In this document: positions 1 to 7,773 of the stretch, in pieces
Numbering within the stretch: the stretch's first letter is position 1
Layout: each line of letters opens with the position of its first letter
Assembly (NCBI GenBank): GCA_002341345.1
Contig: DDNW01000055.1
Coordinates: forward strand, 1-11,603
Direction: 5' to 3'
Origin: Erythrobacter sp. UBA2510
GTDB taxonomy: Bacteria > Pseudomonadota > Alphaproteobacteria > Sphingomonadales > Sphingomonadaceae
Length of the DNA: 11,603 nt
Program-made: the position numbers and the translations under genes
The notes under the pieces: model-generated
The model's database searches: none
What the model was told of the DNA's origin: nothing
What the model saw: only the letters and a program-made list of their open reading frames with translations

Positions 1-1335
1 GACAGCGACCGCGCGATGCTGCAGCGCATCTACGGCGTGGCCTTCAAGAACAAGGAAGACCTCAAGGCGCATCTGCACATGCTCGAAGAGGCCGCCAAGC
101 GCGACCATCGCAAGCTGGGCCGCGAGATGGACCTGTTCCACCTGCAGGAAGAAGCGCACGGCAGCGTCTTCTGGCACCCGAACGGCTATCGCATCTGGCG
201 CCAGCTGGAGAGCTATATGCGCCGCAAGATGGACGGCGCGGGCTATCAGGAGATCAAGACCCCGCAGGTGATGGATGCGCGCCAGTGGGAGCAGTCCGGC
301 CATTGGGGCAAATACCGCGAGAACATGTTCGTCATCCCCGACGAAGTGCCCAATACCGAGGAAGACGGACCCGTCATCAGCGGCGAGGCCGACTGGATGG
401 CGCTGAAGCCGATGAACTGCCCCGCGCACGTGCTGGTCTTCAAGCAGGGCATCACCTCCTACCGCGACCTCCCGATCCGGCTGGGCGAGATGGGCTGCTG
501 CCACCGCAACGAGCCGCATGGTGCGCTGCACGGCCTGATGCGCGTGCGCCAGTTCACGCAGGACGATGCGCATATCTTTTGCACCGAGGATCAGGTGGTG
601 TCCGAGGTCCAGGCCTTCATCGCGCTCGCCGACAGCGTCTACGAGGATTTCGGCTTCACCTATGACATCAAGCTGGCGCTACGCCCCGAGCAACGCTTCG
701 GCTCGGACGCCGACTGGGACAAGGCCGAGCAGGAATTGCGCGACGCGCTGACCGCCAATGGCCTGAAATGGGAAGAGCTTCCGGGCGAAGGCGCTTTCTA
801 TGCGCCCAAGCTCGAATGGCATCTGACCGATGCCATCGGGCGCACCTGGCAGGTGGGCACGATCCAGTCCGACCGGGTTCTGCCAGAGCGGCTCGATGCG
901 AGCTATGTCGGCGAAGATGGCGAGCGCCATCGCCCGGTCATGCTCCACCGTGCGATCTTCGGCAGTTACGAACGCTTCATCGGCATTCTGATCGAACATT
1001 TTGCCGGGCGCCTGCCCGCATGGCTCGCGCCTGTACAGGCGGTCGTGGCGACCATCGTCTCGGACGCCGACGACTACGCCGCCGAGGTGCTGGCGAAGCT
1101 GGAGGCCGCGGGCATCCGTGCCGAGGCCGATCTGCGCAACGAGAAGATCAACTACAAGGTGCGCGAGCACTCGCTGGCCAAGGTTCCGTATCTGCTGGTC
1201 GTCGGCAAGCGCGAGGCGGACGAGGGCACGGTGGCGCTCAGGACGCTGGGCGAGAAGGAGCAGAAGTTCCTTTCGCTGGACGAAGCGGTGGCGATGCTGG
1301 GCGCGGCTGCGGTTCCGCCCGATCTGGGAGAGTGA
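1..1335 (+). CDS. thrS: Threonyl-tRNA synthetase, C-terminal part (5' end outside window)
   Basis: Class II aminoacyl-tRNA synthetase that charges tRNA-Thr with threonine in the cytoplasm. The frame is open from base 1, so the first visible ATG (16) is internal. The 444 visible residues are the catalytic core and anticodon-binding domain. By spacing to the E. coli enzyme about 190 N-terminal residues (TGS and editing domains) lie upstream. The three zinc ligands that bind threonine are visible: Cys in [10 protein letters not shown] (codon 140), His in TQDDAHIFC (codon 191) and His in [10 protein letters not shown] (codon 316); their spacings of 51 and 125 match the E. coli trio (C334, H385, H511). 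Motif 2 is seen as [17 protein letters not shown], and motif 3 follows the last His. The C-terminal part from about codon 335 is the anticodon-binding alpha/beta domain, ending normally at TGA. The downstream neighbour is convergent, 18 bases away. Confidence 0.98.
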   Translation, partial: DSDRAMLQRIYGVAFKNKEDLKAHLHMLEEAAKRDHRKLGREMDLFHLQEEAHGSVFWHPNGYRIWRQLESYMRRKMDGAGYQEIKTPQVMDARQWEQSGHWGKYRENMFVIPDEVPNTEEDGPVISGEADWMALKPMNCPAHVLVFKQGITSYRDLPIRLGEMGCCHRNEPHGALHGLMRVRQFTQDDAHIFCTEDQVVSEVQAFIALADSVYEDFGFTYDIKLALRPEQRFGSDADWDKAEQELRDALTANGLKWEELPGEGAFYAPKLEWHLTDAIGRTWQVGTIQSDRVLPERLDASYVGEDGERHRPVMLHRAIFGSYERFIGILIEHFAGRLPAWLAPVQAVVATIVSDADDYAAEVLAKLEAAGIRAEADLRNEKINYKVREHSLAKVPYLLVVGKREADEGTVALRTLGEKEQKFLSLDEAVAMLGAAAVPPDLGE

Positions 1336-1353
1336 TTTACGCCAGTGAGGATG

Positions 1354-2013
1354 CTAATCGGTAGTTCGATTGTGTATTTTAAGGCGCCTCGTTATTATGA
1401 TCCTATAAAAATCGAAAAATATTGATAATATAATTGCCGAACCACAAAAAATGCCGATCAATATTTCTGGTCTTGCGCCTAGAATGGCAAACAGCATGGT
1501 TGCCTCGGACGCCAGAATAAGAGAGATCATATAATTATGAATGGCGGCTACGCTAAGATTTCGGGCTACAAAACGGCTTAAGCCGATTTCTTCATCGCTC
1601 ACTGTGCCCAGCATCGCTTCGGTAAATGCCCGACGCACTTCCGGCGACACCTGTGTTGACCGGGAAACTGTAACGAGAATCTTTTCTCCCTGATGGAAGT
1701 GCCTCTTGAACTCGACGCCGACCTTCGTGACGGCCAGCCCGACTAATATGCCGAGAAAGATCAGGAAGCCGAGACACATGACTGCTAGACTAATTAGCGT
1801 GTCAGTCATGCCTTCCGTCGATAGGGCCTTTGCCAACAAGGGTGCGGAAACGAGCCCGGTGAGCGCAATATAGGCGCCCAGAAATGCGCTTCGCTGGGTT
1901 TCCTGAAACCTTGCGTGTGACTTGTGATGATTGAACGAACTGACGAGAAGGTCGGTCGCTGCTTTGTCGAGGAGTTTCTCTTGATTGCCTTGCGCCTCAA
2001 ATCCTTGTGACAC
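1354..2013 (-). CDS. Hypothetical four-helix inner-membrane protein, AT-rich orphan
   Basis: I do not recognise this 219-residue protein. It has a soluble, helix-prone N-terminus rich in His and Gln (about 1-42), then hydrophobic segments at about 43-64, 73-97, 157-180 and 183-207. These form two membrane hairpins separated by a roughly 60-residue charged cytoplasmic segment, with a basic tail (ITRRLKIHNR). The GTG start at 2013 is supported by a GGGAGA ribosome site (2025-2020 on the minus strand) six bases upstream. Base composition is unlike the flanks: the row 1381-1440 is only about 30 percent G+C by my count, in an otherwise GC-rich window, which suggests transfer. Soluble helix plus paired membrane hairpins recalls small membrane proteins such as RipA-like octameric proteins or SLATT/Pycsar-type effectors, but this is only an architectural analogy and no partner enzyme is visible. 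It stands alone, convergent with thrS. Confidence 0.85.
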   Translation of the reverse strand: MSQGFEAQGNQEKLLDKAATDLLVSSFNHHKSHARFQETQRSAFLGAYIALTGLVSAPLLAKALSTEGMTDTLISLAVMCLGFLIFLGILVGLAVTKVGVEFKRHFHQGEKILVTVSRSTQVSPEVRRAFTEAMLGTVSDEEIGLSRFVARNLSVAAIHNYMISLILASEATMLFAILGARPEILIGIFCGSAIILSIFFDFYRIIITRRLKIHNRTTD

Positions 2014-2158
2014 GCGGTTTCTCCCAAGAGGCGCTCTTCATGAGCCGCTTTGATACAATAATGGGAGATGACAGGAGAAGCTGAAAATTGTGCGATGGGT
2101 ATATACGAAGTGCCCGTTTCGTGCGCATGACACTCAATAACGCAAAGGGGCTGCAGGC
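2014..2158 (-). promoter_or_regulatory. Upstream region of the orphan membrane gene
   Basis: This non-coding stretch precedes the GTG-started membrane gene. Directly ahead of its ribosome site lies a short inverted repeat, AAGAG-GCG-CTCTT (2026-2038), with perfect 5-base arms, which could be an operator or chance. AT-rich words such as TATATAC (minus strand, about 2106-2100) and TATTGTATC could serve as -10 elements, but I could not place a convincing -35/-10 pair. No gene or RNA was recognised here. Confidence 0.3.
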
Positions 2159-2281
2159 CTAAAGCGGCAGCGCCTGCCCGGCGGCAATCAGCGCGAGGGC
2201 GCAGGCCGAGACGATCACCGTGCGGGCGATCTCGACGCTGTGGCTCGCTGCGCGTTGCGAAAGGGTGATGGCCTTGCTCAT
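2159..2281 (-). CDS. Putative 40-residue single-span membrane protein
   Basis: A small open frame with an ATG at 2281 and a TAG at 2161-2159. The predicted product begins MSKAITLSQRAASHSVEIAR, then has one hydrophobic span (about residues 20-38, TVIVSACALALIAAGQ) and ends within a few residues. Polar, weakly basic N-terminus plus one membrane helix fits a small inner-membrane protein or an uncleaved signal-anchor peptide. A purine-rich GGCGGAAAA lies upstream of the ATG, only moderately convincing as a ribosome site. The frame is GC-rich with codon use like the surrounding chromosome, unlike the AT-rich gene downstream. It sits downstream of agmatine deiminase on the same strand, 48 bases away, behind a CtrA-like motif. 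No family was recognised; it could also be non-coding spacer. Confidence 0.5.
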   Translation of the reverse strand: MSKAITLSQRAASHSVEIARTVIVSACALALIAAGQALPL

Positions 2282-2296
2282 GCCGTCATTTTCCGC

Positions 2297-2334
2297 CCTG
2301 AACCCCTAACAAATCGTTAAATTAACGGTTCAGG
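2297..2334. repeat. Nested inverted repeat after agmatine deiminase
   Basis: Arms CCTGAACC (2297-2304) and GGTTCAGG (2327-2334) pair perfectly over 8 bp around a 22-base interior. Within it CGTTAA-A-TTAACG (2315-2327) is a second perfect inverted repeat that shares base 2327 with the outer arm. The outer arm overlaps the agmatine deiminase stop codon. No T-tract follows on the minus strand, so it does not look like a classical intrinsic terminator. The AT-rich centre suits a protein-binding site. Confidence 0.45.
2306..2320 (-). promoter_or_regulatory. CtrA-like motif TTAA-N7-TTAG ahead of small ORF
   Basis: On the minus strand this reads TTAACGATTTGTTAG, one mismatch from the alphaproteobacterial CtrA consensus TTAA-N7-TTAA. 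It ends about 25 bases before the ATG of the 40-residue ORF, where a promoter or operator could sit. By eye I saw no other copy of the two-half motif in the window. A single near-match in an AT-rich stretch can be chance. Confidence 0.3.
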
Positions 2335-3313
2335 AGAGCGCCGGGACATGCTGGCTGCAACAATGGAAGCTGCCGCCACCGGTCAGCACGGCATCGGCGC
2401 GCAGGCCCACGGCGACCCGGCCCGGAAACAGTGCCCCGATAGCCTCGACCGCCTCGTCATCCATGACCGATCCGTAGATCGGCACGACGACGATATCGTT
2501 GGCAATGACGAAGTTCATATAGCTGGCGGGCTCGACGTCCTCGCCAAAACCCATCCGCCCCGGAGAGGGGATGCGCGCGACCTCCAGCCCGTAGGCGGCG
2601 GCGCGGGCGGCAGCATCGTTATAGACGGCGGCGTTGGGGTCGTCGGCGCCCGAAGCCTCGGGGATGGCGATCTTCCCCGGCGCGAGGAAGCGCGCAAGAT
2701 TGTCGACATGGCCGTCGGTATGGTCACCCAGCAAGCCGTCACCCAGCCACAACACGCGGTCGAAGCCGAGGTCGGATTGCAGCCGGGTCTCGATCTCGGC
2801 GCGGCCGAGGTTCGGGTTGCGGTTGGGATTGAGCAGGCATTGCTCGGTCGTCGCGACCAGTCCGGTACCGTCGGTGTCGAGTGCTCCGCCCTCCAGGATC
2901 CAGTCGGCGCGGACATAGGGCAGCGCGCCCGCCTCAGCGAGCGAGGGGCCGGTTTCCTGATCGCCATCGAGCAGATACTTGCCCCCCCAGCCATTGAAGC
3001 CGAAGCCCTGCGCGCGGCGCTGGCCGTCCGGGCCAAGCAGGGTCAGCGGGCCGATGTCGCGCAGCCAGATATCGCCATAGGGGTGTCGTTCGAAGACTAC
3101 ATCGCCGTGGACCAGTGCGCGGGCACTGGCTTCGGTCGCGGCATCGCGCACCACGAGGCGTACCTGCTGGCCGGTCTCGGCCACGACGCTGGCGAAATTG
3201 GCGACCTGCTCCTGCGCAGCGGCGAGATCGCTCTCCCACAGGTCGGCGGCGGCGGGAAAGCCGATCCACAGCCATTCTTGCGGGGCCCATTCGGCGGGCA
3301 TGCGGAAGGTCAT
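2330..3313 (-). CDS. aguA: Agmatine deiminase (agmatine iminohydrolase), PAD family
   Basis: Hydrolyses agmatine to N-carbamoylputrescine and ammonia, a step from arginine to putrescine, using a cysteine nucleophile; expected cytoplasmic. The 327 residues start MTFRMPAEWAPQ, the usual N-terminus of the family. Guanidine-modifying fold motifs appear in order: WLRDIGP (Asp near 86), ILEGGALDTDG (Glu near 141), GDHTDGHVDN (Asp 200, His 202) and the nucleophile in GGGSFHCCSQ (Cys 318, followed by a second Cys). Length is a little under the usual 340-370. I chose the ATG at 3313, five bases after the stop of the upstream peptidase gene, with AGGCGG about 11 bases before it; a GTG at 3340 would add nine residues and overlap the peptidase gene by 23 bases. 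N-carbamoylputrescine amidase (aguB), the usual partner, is not adjacent. Some family members are peptidyl-arginine deiminases, so the exact substrate is inferred. Confidence 0.9.
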   Translation of the reverse strand: MTFRMPAEWAPQEWLWIGFPAAADLWESDLAAAQEQVANFASVVAETGQQVRLVVRDAATEASARALVHGDVVFERHPYGDIWLRDIGPLTLLGPDGQRRAQGFGFNGWGGKYLLDGDQETGPSLAEAGALPYVRADWILEGGALDTDGTGLVATTEQCLLNPNRNPNLGRAEIETRLQSDLGFDRVLWLGDGLLGDHTDGHVDNLARFLAPGKIAIPEASGADDPNAAVYNDAAARAAAYGLEVARIPSPGRMGFGEDVEPASYMNFVIANDIVVVPIYGSVMDDEAVEAIGALFPGRVAVGLRADAVLTGGGSFHCCSQHVPALS

Positions 3314-3317
3314 CGGA

Positions 3318-5030
3318 TCAACAACCGCCTGCGGGCGCACAGGCCGCGTCGCGAATGCCGCGGAATTCGTCGCCCTCGGTCCAGTTGGGCCAGCTTGCGC
3401 TCGTCGCGAGTGACCGGCCGATGCGGTAATAGAGCTGCAGGTCCTGCATCACGCCCGACCAGTCCCAGTCCTCGTCATATTCGTCAGACGGCGCGTGATA
3501 GCGATTGGCGCGATAGTCATCCTCGGCGGCCTCCCCCGCTTCGCGCCCGCCCTCGATCAGGTCCTGCCCGCTTTCCAGATAAAGCATGGGTACGCCACGC
3601 TTGGCGAAGGCAAAATGGTCGGAGCGATAGTAATAGCCCGCCTCCGGGTTCGGACTGGGGGTCGGGTAACGGCCATCGGCCTCGAGCGCCGCCTCGAGAA
3701 AGGCGTCGAGCTGCGACTTGCCCGGACCCACGACAATCACGTCGGCGGCGGGACCGGCGAATTTGAGCGAATCGATGTTTACCCCGCCCACCGTCTGGGC
3801 AAGCGGGAAGACGGGGTTCGCGGCGTAGTAATCCGCGCCCAGCAGGCCCGATTCCTCGGCGGTCACGGCGAGAAACACCATGCTGCGATCAGGTGCGCCG
3901 GCCTTGGCGTTGGCCTCGGCCAGTGCCACCAGCGCGGCGGTGCCGGTGGCGTTATCGACCGCGCCGTTGCAAATATCGTTGCCATCGACCGGGATGCAGC
4001 GGCCAAGATGATCCCAATGCGCGGTATAGAGGACATATTCATCGGGCCGGGTCGCGCCCGGGAGGACGCCGACGACATTGTTCGACAGCATCTGCGAGAA
4101 GGAATTGTCGAATGACAGTGAGGCGGTCAGCCCCAGCGGCACGGCGGTGAAACCGGGTTGCTTGGCGGCAGCCATCAGCGCGTCGAGGTCCTGACCCGCG
4201 GCGGCGAGGATTTCGCGCGCGACCTCTTTCTGGACCCAGCCATTGGCCATGGTCTGGTCGCTGCCGCCATTTTCGGTCTGGGCGTAGAACTGCGGGCCGG
4301 ACCAGCCGCTTTCAACCACGTTCCAGCCATAGGAGGCGGGTGCGGTATCGTGCACGATCAGCGCGGCGGCAGCGCCCTGACGCGCAGCCTCTTCATATTT
4401 GTAGGTCCAGCGACCGTAATAGGTCATCGCCTTGCCGCCGAAGGGTCCCTCCAGCGTCTCGGCGCCGAAATCCGCATCGTTGACGAGAATCACGACCGTC
4501 TTGCCCGCAACATCGAGGCCTGCGTAGTCGTTCCAGCCGCGCTCGGGCGCGTTGATGCCGTAACCGACGAAGACCAGCTCGCTGTCGGCGATGTCGATGC
4601 GCGGCACTTCGCGATAGGTGAGGGCAACAAAGTCTTTGCCGAAATCGTAGCTGAGCGGGTCTGCGCCGCCTGATATTGTCAGCGGCGAGATATTGCTGGA
4701 GGTGATCTCGACCAGCGGCACCTGCTGGAACCAGCTGCCATTGTTGCCGGGCATCAGGCCCGCCGCAGCAAAGCGCTCGGTCAGCAGGGCGAGCGTCTTT
4801 TCCTCGCCCACCGTGCCCGGTGCGCGCCCCTCGAACTCGTCGGAGGAAAGCGTGCGGACGACGTCCTTCATCGTCGCTTCGGAGATGGTGCCGGGTGCGA
4901 TCTCGGGGATGTCGAGTGCGCTGGCGGTTGCCACAGCCGTGTCCGCAGACGCAGCCGGCGTGCTCTCTGGCGGTGCGACGCAGGCGGCGATCAGGAGGGT
5001 GGCGCCAAGGCCGGCGAGGCGATTGAGCAT
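3318..5030 (-). CDS. M28-family zinc aminopeptidase lipoprotein with PA domain
   Basis: A 570-residue exported metallopeptidase, probably releasing N-terminal residues from peptides in the periplasm or at the outer membrane. The N-terminus has a short basic-hydrophobic signal and lipobox IAAC (Cys 17) with no Asp at +2, suggesting a lipoprotein sent to the outer membrane. A low-complexity Ala/Pro/Thr linker follows to about 40; a protease-associated (PA) insert spans roughly 150-290; the M28 catalytic domain runs from about 315. Zinc ligands are all present: His 338 in AHWDHLG, Asp 359 in NGAVDNATG, Glu 392/393 in TAEESG, Asp 420 in VNIDS and His 512 in YHAPSDEYD; Asp 340 and Glu 392 are the expected catalytic pair. 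The ATG at 5030 gives a proper signal sequence though its ribosome site is weak. It is probably co-transcribed with agmatine deiminase, 4 bases downstream. Individual substrate cannot be read from sequence. Confidence 0.93.
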   Translation of the reverse strand: MLNRLAGLGATLLIAACVAPPESTPAASADTAVATASALDIPEIAPGTISEATMKDVVRTLSSDEFEGRAPGTVGEEKTLALLTERFAAAGLMPGNNGSWFQQVPLVEITSSNISPLTISGGADPLSYDFGKDFVALTYREVPRIDIADSELVFVGYGINAPERGWNDYAGLDVAGKTVVILVNDADFGAETLEGPFGGKAMTYYGRWTYKYEEAARQGAAAALIVHDTAPASYGWNVVESGWSGPQFYAQTENGGSDQTMANGWVQKEVAREILAAAGQDLDALMAAAKQPGFTAVPLGLTASLSFDNSFSQMLSNNVVGVLPGATRPDEYVLYTAHWDHLGRCIPVDGNDICNGAVDNATGTAALVALAEANAKAGAPDRSMVFLAVTAEESGLLGADYYAANPVFPLAQTVGGVNIDSLKFAGPAADVIVVGPGKSQLDAFLEAALEADGRYPTPSPNPEAGYYYRSDHFAFAKRGVPMLYLESGQDLIEGGREAGEAAEDDYRANRYHAPSDEYDEDWDWSGVMQDLQLYYRIGRSLATSASWPNWTEGDEFRGIRDAACAPAGGC

Positions 5031-5121
5031 GGCTGGTCAATATTCCCGTGCGGCGACCGGTCGGTCGACATTTACGGCGCAGTCCTTCGCAATTTCGCGT
5101 CAGCGTGGCAAGGACCGCTGC
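5031..5121. promoter_or_regulatory. Divergent promoter region between M28 gene and glnE
   Basis: These 91 bases must carry the start signals of both the leftward peptidase-agmatine deiminase pair and the rightward glnE operon. They contain the 10-base perfect palindrome CGACCGGTCG (5054-5063), a possible shared operator, although such palindromes are common in GC-rich DNA. I could not assign -35/-10 elements with confidence. Confidence 0.4.
5110..5114 (+). promoter_or_regulatory. Ribosome binding site of glnE
   Basis: AAGGA lies seven bases before the ATG at 5122. It decides the start of glnE: the same frame is open further upstream, to 4693, but that stretch is antisense to the M28 peptidase gene and carries no glnE-like sequence. 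Confidence 0.7.
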
Positions 5122-7773
5122 ATGAACCACGACTGGCCATCCGCCCTTGCCCGTGCGCGGGCCCATGCGCCGTTCCTGCGGCAACTATGTGAGCGCTTCC
5201 CCGATCTTGCCGCGCTGCTGGAAGAGGGACGCGGTGACGAGGCGCTGTGCGCTGCAAAAGCCTTTGCCGACAGCGATGCCGAGGTCGAGGTGCGTCTGCG
5301 CCGCGAACGATCTGCGCTGGCTCTGGTGCTGGGCATAGGTGATCTGGCCGGGGCTTTTCCTCTCACGCAGGTCATGACGGAATTATCCGACTTCGCCGAC
5401 CGCGCGCTCGATAGCGCAATCCGTTCGGCTATCGCGCAGCGCAGTGGCGAGGAAACTGCGCAGGGCTTCACCGCGCTGGCGCTGGGCAAGCAGGGCGCGC
5501 GCGAGCTCAATTACAGCTCGGACATCGACCCGATCCTGCTATATGATCCTGAGACCCTGCCCCGTCGCAGCCGCGATGAACCGGGCGAGGCGGCACAGGC
5601 CTATGCGCGCAAGGTGACCGAAATCCTGTCGAAACCCACGGGCGATGGTTATGTCCTGCGAGTCGATCTGCGATTGCGCCCCGCCTCGGAAGTCAGTCCA
5701 CTTGCGATCAGCTTCGCCACCGCGCTCAGCCATTACGAAAGCTCCGCACTGGCGTGGGAGCGCGCAGCCTATATCCGGGCGCGGGCAGCGGCGGGTGACA
5801 TTGCCGCGGGCGAGGCATTCCTCGACGAAATCCGTCCCTTCGTCTGGCGTCGCAGCCTCGACTTCACCGCGATTGAGGAAATTCGTCGCCTCACAGCGCG
5901 TATCCGCGAGGCCTATGCCGGGCCGCTCGTGCCAGGCGCCGGCTTCGACCTCAAACGCGGGCGTGGCGGGATTCGCGAGGTCGAGTTCTTTGCCCAGACC
6001 CAGCAGCTTATTTTTGGCGGGCGCATGACGGACCTGCGCGTGCGCGGGACGCGCGCGGCGCTCGATGCGCTGGCGACGCGCGGGATTGTTGCCACCGAAG
6101 CCGCGCGGGAGATGGGTGAGGCATACGATCTGCTGCGGGTGATCGAGCATCGGCTGCAAATGGTCGAGGATCGCCAGACGCACAGCCTGCCTGAGAAGCA
6201 GGAGGCGATGGACAATGTCGCGCGGCTCCACGGCCTGCCCGATGGGCAGGCGCTGTGCAATCTGCTCGGCAAGCACTGCACGAAAGTGGCGGGACATTAT
6301 GGCGGACTGCTCGGCGAGGACGAGGCCGGCACTGCCTCGGAGGTGGAAGACGACCACCCGCTGCTCGAGCGTGCGCAGAAATGGCGCGAACGCTATCGTT
6401 GCCTGCGCAGCGAGGAGGCGCGCCGCGCGTTCGAGGCGATCCTGCCCGACCTGCTCGAAGCCTTTGAGGAGGCGCCAGATACCGAGCGGGCCATGACGCG
6501 GTGGGAGACCTTTCTTGAGCGCCTGCCCACAGCGATCAACCTGTTCCGCCTCTTCGAACAGCGCCCCGGCCTGCTGGAGCAGGTGCTGGGCGTGCTGACG
6601 CTGGCCCAGCCGCTCGCCGATTCGCTCGCGCGCCATCCCGAACGGCTCGACTCGCTCATCGACCAGAGTGCCTTCGTGTCGCAACACAGTTTCGACGAAC
6701 TGGTCGAGCGGATGCAGGCGAGCGAGGAGGAGGATTACGAATCGCGCCTTGGCCGGGTCCGGCAGGTGGTCGGCGAGGAACGCTTTGCACTGGGCGTGCG
6801 CCTGATCGAAGGACAGACCGACCCGCTCGAGATTGCCGCCGCGCTGTCGCGCCTGGCCGAAAGCGCGCTTCAGGTTAGCGCCGATTCTGCGCGTGAGGAA
6901 TTTGCCCGCCAGCACGGCGAAATCGCAAGCAGCGAGATCGCGATCCTCGGTCTCGGGCGGCTGGGCGGCGGAATGCTCACCCATGCCTCCGATCTCGATA
7001 TCGTTTACCTGTTCACCGGCGAAATCGGGGTGGATTCGGACGGACGCCGTCCGCTCACGGCCTCGCTCTACTATAATCGGCTCGCGACGCGGATCACCGC
7101 AGCGCTGAGCGTGCCCACCGCCGAGGGCGCGCTATACGAGGTCGACACGCGGCTGCGGCCGCAGGGTCATCAGGGGCCGCTGGCGGTGAGTGTCGAGAGC
7201 TTTGCCAAGTATCAGCGCGAACAGGCTTGGACCTGGGAGCATATGGCGCTGTGCCGCGCGCGGATGGTCTACGGTTCGCCAGAGACGCGCGCTCTGGTCG
7301 AAGGCGAGTTGCGCAATGTTCTGCATAATGAGCGGCATGCGGGCGATCTGCGTGCCGCCGTGCTCGAGATGCGTGGCCAGATGGCGCAGCACAAGCCGGG
7401 GCGCGGCGCGCTCGACGTCAAGCTGCTGCGCGGCGGGCTGGTCGATTGCGAATTCGCGATCCATTTCCTGCAATTGCGCGATCATGTCGCCCTGACCCCA
7501 AACCTGCCCGACGCTGCGCAGGTTCTGGCTGAAGCCGGGCTGGTGACCGAAAGCTTTGTCGAAGCCGAGCGTCTGCTGAGCCGCACTCTTGTCGCGGCGC
7601 GGCTGCTCGCTCCTGAATGCCTGGAGCCGCATCCCACCGCTGCCGCGCGGCTGGCGACGATCTGCGGCTTTGCCGAATACCCTGCCCTCTTGCGCGGCCT
7701 AGGCGAGGCGCGGCAAGAGGTGGCCGAGCAATGGCGCCGGACCTTTGGCGAAACACTGGAGATCGAAGAATGA
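5122..7773 (+). CDS. glnE: Glutamine synthetase adenylyltransferase / deadenylylase
   Basis: Bifunctional enzyme that adds AMP to, and removes it phosphorolytically from, a tyrosine of glutamine synthetase under control of PII, tuning ammonia assimilation. At 883 residues it is slightly shorter than E. coli GlnE (about 945). Two homologous nucleotidyltransferase halves are visible. The N-terminal deadenylylase (AR) half has ELNYSSDIDPILLYD (Asp 134, Asp 136), VDLRLRP at 181-187 and GRGGIREVEFFAQ from 280. The C-terminal adenylyltransferase (AT) half has LGRLGGGMLTHASDLDIVYLF (Asp 624, Asp 626), VDTRLRP at 674-680 and LRGGLVDCEF from 769. A charged helical linker at about 400-560 joins them. 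Both active-site DxD pairs are intact, so both activities are expected. A proline follows the first DID where a hydrophobic residue is usual. The stop overlaps the next gene's start in ATGA, indicating translational coupling. Confidence 0.97.
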   Translation: MNHDWPSALARARAHAPFLRQLCERFPDLAALLEEGRGDEALCAAKAFADSDAEVEVRLRRERSALALVLGIGDLAGAFPLTQVMTELSDFADRALDSAIRSAIAQRSGEETAQGFTALALGKQGARELNYSSDIDPILLYDPETLPRRSRDEPGEAAQAYARKVTEILSKPTGDGYVLRVDLRLRPASEVSPLAISFATALSHYESSALAWERAAYIRARAAAGDIAAGEAFLDEIRPFVWRRSLDFTAIEEIRRLTARIREAYAGPLVPGAGFDLKRGRGGIREVEFFAQTQQLIFGGRMTDLRVRGTRAALDALATRGIVATEAAREMGEAYDLLRVIEHRLQMVEDRQTHSLPEKQEAMDNVARLHGLPDGQALCNLLGKHCTKVAGHYGGLLGEDEAGTASEVEDDHPLLERAQKWRERYRCLRSEEARRAFEAILPDLLEAFEEAPDTERAMTRWETFLERLPTAINLFRLFEQRPGLLEQVLGVLTLAQPLADSLARHPERLDSLIDQSAFVSQHSFDELVERMQASEEEDYESRLGRVRQVVGEERFALGVRLIEGQTDPLEIAAALSRLAESALQVSADSAREEFARQHGEIASSEIAILGLGRLGGGMLTHASDLDIVYLFTGEIGVDSDGRRPLTASLYYNRLATRITAALSVPTAEGALYEVDTRLRPQGHQGPLAVSVESFAKYQREQAWTWEHMALCRARMVYGSPETRALVEGELRNVLHNERHAGDLRAAVLEMRGQMAQHKPGRGALDVKLLRGGLVDCEFAIHFLQLRDHVALTPNLPDAAQVLAEAGLVTESFVEAERLLSRTLVAARLLAPECLEPHPTAAARLATICGFAEYPALLRGLGEARQEVAEQWRRTFGETLEIEE

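Noticed and set aside
2348..3766. Long open frame (472 codons) on the plus strand antisense to agmatine deiminase and the M28 gene
   Set aside because: It mirrors the real minus-strand genes, which have complete catalytic motifs; long antisense frames are expected in GC-rich DNA with this codon bias. Its translation has no recognisable domain.
4693..5121. In-frame upstream extension of glnE (143 codons)
   Set aside because: It runs antisense through the M28 signal-peptide region, has no GlnE similarity, and the ATG at 5122 has a good ribosome site and family-like start.
5539..6984. Long open frame (481 codons) on the minus strand opposite glnE
   Set aside because: Shadow of glnE; the translation is low-complexity and Arg/Gln/Leu-rich, without motifs or a start with a ribosome site.
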